Shown here piece by piece: positions 32,945 to 39,666 of a stretch of DNA of 64,000 nucleotides. Source of the stretch: Frigidibacter sp. SD6-1 (GTDB lineage: Bacteria; Pseudomonadota; Alphaproteobacteria; Rhodobacterales; Rhodobacteraceae). A model generated the notes under the pieces. That model did no database searches, was not told where the DNA came from, and saw nothing but the letters and a program-made list of their open reading frames with translations. Location: contig NZ_JARJNR010000007.1 of assembly GCF_030143255.1 (NCBI RefSeq), forward strand, positions 62,001 to 126,000, in the 5' to 3' direction. The stretch's first letter is position 1, and each line of letters opens with the position of its first letter. The position numbers and the translations under genes are program-made.

Positions 32945-33841
32945 ATGTGCGGCATCGTTGGGCTGTTCCTGAAGGACCCCAAGCTTGAACCGAAGCTGGG
33001 CGCCATGTTGACAGACATGTTGATCACGATGACGGATCGCGGGCCGGATTCGGCGGGGATCGCCATCTATTCCGGCGCCAAGGACGGGCTGGGCAAGATC
33101 ACGATCCAGTCGGCAACGCCCGATGAGGACTTTGAAACACTCGACGCCGACCTGCGCGACGCGATCGGCCAGCCCGTGGCGCTGATCGCCAAGAATACCC
33201 ATGCCGTTGTCGAAGTGCCGCTCGGCCAGCTGGACGCGGCACGCGCGGCGCTGGCGCATCTGCGTCCGAACGTGAAGGTCATGAGCGTCGGGGACTCTAT
33301 CGAGATATTCAAGGAAGTCGGCCTGCCCAGGGACGTGGCGGCGCGTTTCGACATCGCGAAGATGAAGGGCACGCACGGCATCGGGCACACCCGCATGGCG
33401 ACCGAGTCGGCCGTCACCACGATGGGCGCCCATCCTTTCTCGACCGGCTCGGACCAGTGCCTTGTCCATAACGGCTCGCTCTCGAACCACAATTCCGTGC
33501 GCCGCGACCTGCGCCGCCACGGCATGATCTTCGAGACCGAGAATGACACCGAGGTCGCGGCGGCTTTCCTCAGCCACAAGCTGCAGGATGGCGAAAGCCT
33601 CGGGAAGGCGATGGAGGCAACGCTGACCGACCTCGACGGGTTCTTCACCTTCGTCGTCGGAACGAGGAACGGCTTCGGCGTGGTGCGCGATCCGATCGCC
33701 TGCAAGCCCGCCGTGATGGCCGAGACCGACGACTATGTCGCCTTCGGCTCGGAATATCGCGCGCTGGTCAACCTGCCCGGCATCGAGGACGCCCGCGTCT
33801 GGGAACCCGAACCCGCCACCGTCTATTTCTGGGAGCGCTGA
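32945..33841 (+). CDS. glxB: Class II glutamine amidotransferase, GlxB/MgsA type
   Basis: 298 residues starting MCGIVGLF, so removal of Met exposes the N-terminal nucleophile cysteine of class II glutaminases. HTRMATESAVTTMGAHPFS and VHNGSLSNHNSVRRDL match the Ntn-hydrolase core. It would release ammonia from glutamine for the synthase domain encoded two genes downstream. The length equals that of the small subunit of split glutamate synthases (GlxB) and N-methylglutamate synthase. The ATG lies after AAAAGGAGACGAATCCG; the longer frame from 32786 is rejected. Operon: glxB, glxC, glxD, glnT, glxA. Confidence 0.88.
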   Translation: MCGIVGLFLKDPKLEPKLGAMLTDMLITMTDRGPDSAGIAIYSGAKDGLGKITIQSATPDEDFETLDADLRDAIGQPVALIAKNTHAVVEVPLGQLDAARAALAHLRPNVKVMSVGDSIEIFKEVGLPRDVAARFDIAKMKGTHGIGHTRMATESAVTTMGAHPFSTGSDQCLVHNGSLSNHNSVRRDLRRHGMIFETENDTEVAAAFLSHKLQDGESLGKAMEATLTDLDGFFTFVVGTRNGFGVVRDPIACKPAVMAETDDYVAFGSEYRALVNLPGIEDARVWEPEPATVYFWER

Positions 33842-33845
33842 GAGA

Positions 33846-34535
33846 ATGCAGAGCTTTGATCTGGGCAAGGACGGCCTGAGGGCGCTGAACAGCGCCCTGC
33901 ACGCGCTGAAGGGCCAGACCAACATGACCGCCTGGGAAGTGGTCAATCCCAAGGGCGCCCATGCCATCGCCGCCGGCGTCGACGCGCCGGTGGATATCAC
34001 CGTGCGCGGCTCGACCGGCTATTACTGCGCAGGCATGAACAAGCAGGCGACGATCCGCATCAAGGGATCGGCGGGGCCGGGCGTGGCCGAGAACATGATG
34101 TCGGGCACCGTGATCGTCGATGGTGACGCCAGCCAGTATGCGGGCGCGACAGGTCGCGGCGGGCTTCTGGTGATCAAGGGCAATGCGTCCTCGCGCTGCG
34201 GTATCTCGATGAAGGGCATCGACATAGTGGTGCATGGCCATATCGGCCACATGTCCTGCTTCATGGCGCAATCGGGCAATATCGTCGTCCTGGGCGATGC
34301 GGGCGAGGCGCTGGGGGATTCGCTTTACGAGGCGCGCATCTTCGTGCGCGGCACGGTCAAGTCGCTGGGGGCCGATTGCATCGAGAAAGAGATGCGGGAA
34401 GAGCATCTTCTGATCCTAGAAGACCTTCTGCGCAGGGGCGAGGCCGACGCGAAGGCCAAGCCCGAAGAGTTCCGCCGCTATGGTTCGGCGCGCAAGCTCT
34501 ACAATTTCAACATCGACAATGCTGCAGCATATTGA
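33846..34535 (+). CDS. glxC: GXGXG-repeat glutamate-synthase-like subunit, GlxC type
   Basis: 229 residues homologous to the C-terminal beta-helix of the glutamate synthase large subunit. Repeating Gly-rich turns are visible (VRGSTGYYCAGMNK, IKGSAGPGVAENMMSGTVIVDGDA, YAGATGRGGLLVIKGNASSR). In full-length GltB this domain is structural and couples the glutaminase and synthase sites. It lies five bases after glxB and 11 before glxD. The split three-gene form occurs in rhizobial glxBCD and in methylotroph mgsABC. Confidence 0.87.
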   Translation: MQSFDLGKDGLRALNSALHALKGQTNMTAWEVVNPKGAHAIAAGVDAPVDITVRGSTGYYCAGMNKQATIRIKGSAGPGVAENMMSGTVIVDGDASQYAGATGRGGLLVIKGNASSRCGISMKGIDIVVHGHIGHMSCFMAQSGNIVVLGDAGEALGDSLYEARIFVRGTVKSLGADCIEKEMREEHLLILEDLLRRGEADAKAKPEEFRRYGSARKLYNFNIDNAAAY

Positions 34536-34546
34536 GGCGCCCGAGG

Positions 34547-35872
34547 ATGAGCGATTTTCCCCATACGCCCCCGAAATTTTCCTGGACCTTCTCGCCTGAG
34601 GCGAACGCCGAGATCCGCCGCGCGGCGGCCTCGGGCATCTATGACATTCGCGGCGGCGGCTCGAAGCGGCGCCTGCCGCATTTCGACGATCTGCTGTTCC
34701 TCGGCGCCTCGATCAGCCGCTACCCGCTGGAAGGCTACCGCGAGAAATGCGGCACCGACGTCTGGCTCGGCACGCGCTTTGCCAAGAAGCCGATACATCT
34801 GGATATCCCGATCACCATCGCCGGCATGAGTTTCGGTTCGCTTTCCGGTCCCGCGAAAGAGGCTTTGGGCCGGGGCGCGAGTGCTGCAGGCACGTCGACC
34901 ACCACCGGTGACGGCGGCATGACCGAAGAAGAACGCGGCCATTCCAAGACCCTCGTCTACCAGTACCTGCCCTCACGCTATGGCATGAACCCCGACGATC
35001 TGCGCCGCGCCGACGCGATCGAACTGGTGGTGGGCCAAGGCGCAAAGCCCGGCGGCGGCGGCATGCTGCTGGGTCAGAAGATTTCCGACCGGGTCGCCAT
35101 GATGCGCAACCTGCCCAAGGGCATCGACCAGCGGTCCGCCTGTCGTCACCCGGACTGGACAGGGCCGGACGACATGGAAATCAAGATCCACGAGCTGCGC
35201 GAGATCACCGACTGGCAGATCCCGATCTATGTGAAGATCGGCGGCGCGCGACCCTATTACGACACGGCGCTCAGCGTGAAGGCCGGGGCGGATGTCGTGG
35301 TCCTTGACGGGATGCAGGGCGGCACCGCAGCGACGCAGGACGTCTTCATCGAACATGTTGGCCAGCCGACGCTTGCCTGCATTCCCCAGGCGGTGAAGGC
35401 GCTGCAGGATCTGGGCATGCACCGCAAGGTGCAGCTGATCGTCTCGGGCGGCATCCGCAATGGCGCGGACGTGGCCAAGGCGCTTGCGCTTGGTGCCGAT
35501 GCCGTGTCGATCGGCACGGCGGCGCTGATCGCGCTGGGCGACAACGACCCCGCACTTGAGGCCGAATACAAAAAGCTCGGAACCACCGCTGGTGCCTATG
35601 ACGACTGGCACGAAGGTCGCGACCCGGCCGGCATCACCACGCAGGACCCCGAGCTTTACAACCGCTTCGATCCGATCCTCGGGGGGCGGCGCCTGACGAA
35701 CTACCTCAAGGTCATGACGCTGGAAGCGCAGACCATCGCGCGGGCCTGCGGCAAGAACCACCTGCACAATCTGGAACCCGAGGACCTGTGCGCGCTGACG
35801 ATCGAAGCCGCCGCGATGGCCGGGGTGCCGATCGCGGGAACGAACTGGATACCCGGACGCAACGGGTTCTGA
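34547..35872 (+). CDS. glxD: Glutamate-synthase-type FMN domain protein, GlxD type
   Basis: 441 residues from the ATG at 34547 (GAGG upstream). A TIM-barrel FMN synthase domain: AGMSFGSLSGPAKEAL, GTSTTTGDGGMTEEER, GAKPGGGGMLLGQKI, KIGGARPYY, VVLDGMQGGTAATQD, SGGIRNGADVAKALALGADAVSIGTAAL. It would transfer glutaminase-derived ammonia to an oxo-acid or amine acceptor. The Cys-x5-Cys-x4-Cys motif that binds the 3Fe-4S cluster in GltB, expected just before PAGITTQDPEL, is not there: that stretch has no cysteine. Electron supply may differ from classical GOGAT. Confidence 0.87.
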   Translation: MSDFPHTPPKFSWTFSPEANAEIRRAAASGIYDIRGGGSKRRLPHFDDLLFLGASISRYPLEGYREKCGTDVWLGTRFAKKPIHLDIPITIAGMSFGSLSGPAKEALGRGASAAGTSTTTGDGGMTEEERGHSKTLVYQYLPSRYGMNPDDLRRADAIELVVGQGAKPGGGGMLLGQKISDRVAMMRNLPKGIDQRSACRHPDWTGPDDMEIKIHELREITDWQIPIYVKIGGARPYYDTALSVKAGADVVVLDGMQGGTAATQDVFIEHVGQPTLACIPQAVKALQDLGMHRKVQLIVSGGIRNGADVAKALALGADAVSIGTAALIALGDNDPALEAEYKKLGTTAGAYDDWHEGRDPAGITTQDPELYNRFDPILGGRRLTNYLKVMTLEAQTIARACGKNHLHNLEPEDLCALTIEAAAMAGVPIAGTNWIPGRNGF

Positions 35873-35905
35873 ACAAAGACAAAAAGACAACAGGGAGCTA
35901 CGAGA

Positions 35906-37213
35906 ATGGCGAAAGACCTTGCCAAATGGGCCAAGGAACACGGCGTCAAATATTTCATGATCTCCTACACCGATCTATTCGGGGGGCAACGTGCCAAGCT
36001 CGTGCCCACCCAGGCGATCGGTGACATGTCGGTGGAAGGCGCGGGCTTCGCCGGGTTCGCGACCTGGCTCGACCTGACGCCCGCCCACCCCGACCTGATG
36101 GCGGTGCCCGACCCCGACAGCGCGATCCAGCTGCCGTGGAAGAAAGAGGTGGCCTGGGTCGCCGCCCGCGCGACGATGGAGGAAAAGCTTGTCGATCAGG
36201 CGCCGCGCAACGTGCTGGAGCGGCTGATCGCCGAGGCCGCGAAGGATGGCCTGCGGGTCCGCACCGGCGTCGAGCCCGAATTCTTCATCCTCAATGCCGA
36301 GGGCTCGGGCGTATCCGACATCTACGACACGGCCGAAAAGCCCTGTTACGACCAGCAGGCGGTCATGCGCCGCTATGACGTGATATCGGAGATCTGCGAC
36401 TACATGCTGGAACTGGGCTGGGAGCCCTACCAGAACGACCACGAAGACGCGACCGGCCAGTTCGAGATGAACTGGAAATACGACGACGTGCTGCAGACCG
36501 CCGACAAACACTCATTCTTCAAGTTCATGGTGAAATCGGTCGCCGAAAAGCACGGCTTCCGCGCCACCTTCATGCCCAAACCGTTCAAGGGCCTGACCGG
36601 GTCTGGCTGCCACGCCCATATCTCGGTCTGGTCGATCGACGGCAAGACCAATGCCTTCGCCGACAACAAGGCGGAACTGGGTCTGTCGGACCGTGGGCGC
36701 AACTTCCTTGGCGGCATCATGAAACACGCCTCCGCACTGGCGGCGATCACCAACCCTACTGTGAACAGCTACAAGCGCATCAATGCGCCTCGCACCACAT
36801 CCGGCGCAACCTGGGCGCCGAACACCGTCACCTGGACCGGCAACAACCGCACGCACATGGTGCGCGTGCCCGGCCCCGGCCGGTTCGAACTGCGCCTGCC
36901 CGACGGCGCCGCCAACCCCTATCTCATGCAGGCGGTGATCCTTGCCGCAGGCCTCGATGGGGTCCGCACCAGGGCCGATCCGGGCAAGCGGCACGATATC
37001 GACATGTACCAGTTCGGCCATACGGTGAAGAACGCGCCGAAACTGCCGCTCAATCTTCTCGACGCGCTGCGCGAATATGACAGGGACAAGGTCCTGAAGG
37101 CGATGATGGGCGAGGCGTTTTCCGCCGCCTACCTCAAGCTCAAGCATCAGGAATGGAACAGCTATTGCGCGCACTTCTCCCGCTGGGAGACCGAGAATAC
37201 GCTGGATATCTGA
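35906..37213 (+). CDS. glnT: Glutamine synthetase family protein, GlnT/GmaS type
   Basis: 435 residues, shorter than GlnA, of the GlnT/gamma-glutamyl-amide ligase branch. The ATP-grasp-like GS catalytic set is present: EPEFFIL, NDHEDATGQFEMNW, GSGCHAHIS, NPTVNSYKRINAP, NNRTHMVRVPGPGRFELRLPDG. There is no adenylylation-tyrosine loop that I can recognise. Relatives either make glutamine (rhizobial GlnT) or ligate glutamate to an amine such as methylamine (GmaS) or ethanolamine. Its place after glxBCD and opposite an ethanolamine-permease-like gene favours an amine substrate, unproven. Confidence 0.85.
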   Translation: MAKDLAKWAKEHGVKYFMISYTDLFGGQRAKLVPTQAIGDMSVEGAGFAGFATWLDLTPAHPDLMAVPDPDSAIQLPWKKEVAWVAARATMEEKLVDQAPRNVLERLIAEAAKDGLRVRTGVEPEFFILNAEGSGVSDIYDTAEKPCYDQQAVMRRYDVISEICDYMLELGWEPYQNDHEDATGQFEMNWKYDDVLQTADKHSFFKFMVKSVAEKHGFRATFMPKPFKGLTGSGCHAHISVWSIDGKTNAFADNKAELGLSDRGRNFLGGIMKHASALAAITNPTVNSYKRINAPRTTSGATWAPNTVTWTGNNRTHMVRVPGPGRFELRLPDGAANPYLMQAVILAAGLDGVRTRADPGKRHDIDMYQFGHTVKNAPKLPLNLLDALREYDRDKVLKAMMGEAFSAAYLKLKHQEWNSYCAHFSRWETENTLDI

Positions 37214-37246
37214 CCGCCAGCCGGAAAAAGCCGGACCCCAAGACCG

Positions 37247-38218
37247 ATGACTGACACCAGCCCCGTCCAGTTCGGCTTTCTGCTGTTCCCCGGCTTTCCG
37301 ATGGCTTGCCTGACCTCGGCCATCGAACCCCTGCGCGCGGCGAACGAGATCACCGGCCGCCGCAACTTCGCCTGGCGGCTGATCGCCGAGGCGTGCGCGC
37401 CGGTCCGGTCCTCGGCCGAGATCGGCTTCGAACCCGACGCGACCCTGCAGGAGGCGGGCGGGCTCGACCATCTCTACCTCCTTTCGCCGCCGACGGCGGC
37501 CTATGCCGACCCGCGCCGCAGCCCGGCGCGGCTGCGCTGGCTCGACCGGACGGGCGTGACGCTCGGCGCCTTTTCGGGCGGCATCTTCCCCCTGGCGCAG
37601 GCCGGGCTGATGGAGGGGCGCACCTGTTCGGTTCACTGGTGCTATGAGGCCGCATTCAAGGCCCGCTTTCCCGAGGTCATCACCACCGAGACCGTCATCT
37701 GCCGCGACCGGCGCCGCGCCACCGTCTCGGGTTCGGGTGCCGTGTTCGGCCTGATGCTGCGCCTGATCGAGGAACGGCTTGGCCGCGACTGCATGACCGA
37801 GGTCGCCTGCTGGTTCCAGCACCCGGTTCTGCCCGAGGAGGACCTGGCCCAGAAGACCCCGGTCGGGCGCGCCGACAGTCTGTCCGAACGGCTGGCCACG
37901 CCCGTCCGCCGCGCGATCGACCTTTTCTCGACCCATATCGAGGATCCGTTGCGCATTCCCGACGTGGCCGAGGCGGTCGGCCTGTCGAACCGCCATTTCG
38001 AGCGTCTCTTCAAGCAGGAAACCGGGCAAAGCCCGCTTAGATACTACCACCAGCTGAGGCTCAGAAAGGCCCGCCAGCGCATCCTCTATTCCAGGGATGG
38101 CCTGCGCGATATCGCGATTTCGGTCGGCTATCTGACGCCTGCGACGCTCGCGCGCCATTATACCGAGATGTTCGGCATCTGCCCGCGCGAAGAGCGCCGA
38201 CTGGCACAGGCCGGATGA
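37247..38218 (+). CDS. glxA: GlxA-family AraC-type transcriptional regulator
   Basis: 323 residues. The N-terminal DJ-1/PfpI-like amidotransferase-fold sensor (FGFLLFPGFPMACLTSAIEPLRAAN; TLGAFSGGIFPLAQAGLM) is followed by an AraC double HTH (residues ~225-315; ALRIPDVAEAVGLSNRHFERLFKQETGQSP, RDIAISVGYLTPATLARHY). Such proteins sense amines or amides and activate nearby catabolic genes (GlxA, GbdR, ArgR types). Located 33 bp after glnT, it is the likely controller of this module. Confidence 0.9.
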   Translation: MTDTSPVQFGFLLFPGFPMACLTSAIEPLRAANEITGRRNFAWRLIAEACAPVRSSAEIGFEPDATLQEAGGLDHLYLLSPPTAAYADPRRSPARLRWLDRTGVTLGAFSGGIFPLAQAGLMEGRTCSVHWCYEAAFKARFPEVITTETVICRDRRRATVSGSGAVFGLMLRLIEERLGRDCMTEVACWFQHPVLPEEDLAQKTPVGRADSLSERLATPVRRAIDLFSTHIEDPLRIPDVAEAVGLSNRHFERLFKQETGQSPLRYYHQLRLRKARQRILYSRDGLRDIAISVGYLTPATLARHYTEMFGICPREERRLAQAG

Positions 38219-38307
38219 CAGCCTGAGATGTCGGCATCGCAGGCCTGGCGCGCCGCGCGATCGGCTCGACCACGGCGGGTGTCGTCCAAGCTCTGCGGGG
38301 AAAGTTT

Positions 38308-38384
38308 TGGTGGCGAGGGAGGGACTCGAACCCTCGACCTTGCGATTATGAGTCGCACGCTCTAACCAGCTGAGCTACCTAGCC
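38308..38384 (-). tRNA. tRNA-Met(CAT), elongator type
   Basis: A 77-nt cloverleaf with an encoded CCA end. It has D-arm GCTCAGCTGGTTAGAGC, anticodon loop CTCATAA (anticodon CAT), T-arm GAGGG-TTCGAGT-CCCTC and discriminator A. The D-arm and ACTCATAAT loop match elongator Met tRNA rather than initiator (no three G-C pairs below the loop). The acceptor stem is GGCTAGG against CCTCGCC, giving one mismatch at pair 4-69 (T-C). A lysidine-type Ile tRNA cannot be excluded outright but fits less well. Confidence 0.92.
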
Positions 38385-38466
38385 ACTTGGGCGGCGTAGG
38401 TATGTCAGGCCCCCGGCCGCGTCAAGGGCGGAATCGCACATGCGGGGCCCGGGCTTCGACAGCGCG

Positions 38467-39480
38467 TCAGAAGCCGAAATAATCGCGGTACCAGGCCACG
38501 AACCGCGCCATGCCTTCGCGGATGCCGGTTTCGGGGCGATAGCCGGTCAGGCGGGCAAGAAGGCTGTTGTCGGCCCAGGTGGCGACCACATCGCCCTTCT
38601 GCATGCCCATCAGCTTCTTCACCGCCTGCTGGCCTGCCGCCGCCTCGATCGCGGCGATGAAATCGCCAAGGCTCACCTTCTCGCCATTGCCGACATTCAC
38701 GACGCGCCAGGGCGCCACGGGCGACAGGCTGTCGCCCGGCGCGATCTGGTCGGGCGTCGACGGGCGGACAGGCGGCTGTTCGACCAAGAGCCTGAGCGCG
38801 CGGACGAGATCGGTCACATAGGTGAAGTCGCGGTACATGTTGCCCTGGCCGTAGACCTCGATTGGCTCGCCCGAAAGGATCGCGCGGGTGAACTTGAAGG
38901 GCGCCATGTCGGGCCGCCCCCATGGCCCGTAGACGGTGAAGAAGCGGAAGCAGGTGGTCGGCAGGTTGTAGAGATGCGCCCAGGAATGGCTGAGGTTCTC
39001 GGTCGCCTTCTTGGTCGCGGCATAGAGGGAAACCTGCGTATCGGCCTTGTCGGTTTCCCGGTAGGGCATCTCGGTATTGGCGCCGAAGACCGAGGAGGTG
39101 GAGGCGATCATCAGATGCTTCACGCCCTGGTCGCGCGCCGCCTCCATCACGTTGAACGTGCCCTCGATGTTCGATGAGAGGTAGGAGCGCGGCGCCTCGA
39201 GGCTGTAGCGCACACCGGCCTGCGCGGCGAGGTGGACGATGGCATCGGGGCGGAAAGCCTTGATGTCGGCGGCAAGCGCCTCGGCCTCTTCCAGCATGCC
39301 GCGGGTGAAGGTGAAGCCGTTCCGGCCCGTCAGGCGCGCGAGCCGCGCCTCTTTAAGGGCCGGATCGTAATAGGGTGTCATCCCGTCGAAGCCATGGACG
39401 ATGAAGCCCTCGTCCAGCAGATGTTCGGCCAGATGGTAGCCGATGAAGCCCGCCGCCCCCGTCACATAGATCCGCTTCAT
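38467..39480 (-). CDS. NAD-dependent UDP-glucuronate 4-epimerase-type protein
   Basis: 337 residues from the ATG at 39480 (MKRIYVTGAAGFIG); the much longer open frame upstream is a shadow of the SelD fusion gene. Extended SDR fold: the NAD loop TGAAGFIGYH, HLAAQAGVRYS, the Ser of ASTSSVFG, and the catalytic Tyr-x3-Lys in YAATKKATE. FFTVYGPWGRPDMAPFKFTRAI is characteristic of UDP-glucuronate epimerases, which make UDP-galacturonate for LPS or capsule. Convergent with nothing; it lies between the tRNA and a dispersed repeat. Confidence 0.88.
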   Translation of the reverse strand: MKRIYVTGAAGFIGYHLAEHLLDEGFIVHGFDGMTPYYDPALKEARLARLTGRNGFTFTRGMLEEAEALAADIKAFRPDAIVHLAAQAGVRYSLEAPRSYLSSNIEGTFNVMEAARDQGVKHLMIASTSSVFGANTEMPYRETDKADTQVSLYAATKKATENLSHSWAHLYNLPTTCFRFFTVYGPWGRPDMAPFKFTRAILSGEPIEVYGQGNMYRDFTYVTDLVRALRLLVEQPPVRPSTPDQIAPGDSLSPVAPWRVVNVGNGEKVSLGDFIAAIEAAAGQQAVKKLMGMQKGDVVATWADNSLLARLTGYRPETGIREGMARFVAWYRDYFGF

Positions 39481-39556
39481 GCCATCCTCGCGCTTTTTGG
39501 CCTGAATAGCGCCCCGTGCGCGGCAAGTCCAAGCCTTGATTCCCTGAAGTAGGGCC

Positions 39557-39602
39557 GGGGGCGCTGCCCCCGGACCCCCGAGGTATTTGAGCCAAGATGA
39601 AG
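39557..39602. repeat. Dispersed GGGGGC hairpin repeat, copy 3
   Basis: GGGGGC-GCT-GCCCCC hairpin followed by GGACCCCCGAGGTATTTGAGCC and AAGATGAAG, in the divergent gap between the epimerase and selD fusion genes. Closely matches the copy at 16995 with a variant tail. Confidence 0.75.
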
Positions 39603-39666
39603 GGCAGACCGCCAGCTCTTTCGCGGTGGCGGGTTTCGATCTAGGAGGGGAGGGAGGAGAGCATTC

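Noticed and set aside
35906-37213. Calling the GS-like gene gmaS and the cluster a methylamine pathway outright.
   Set aside because: The N-methylglutamate dehydrogenase genes are not in the window, and GlnT and GmaS cannot be separated by eye.
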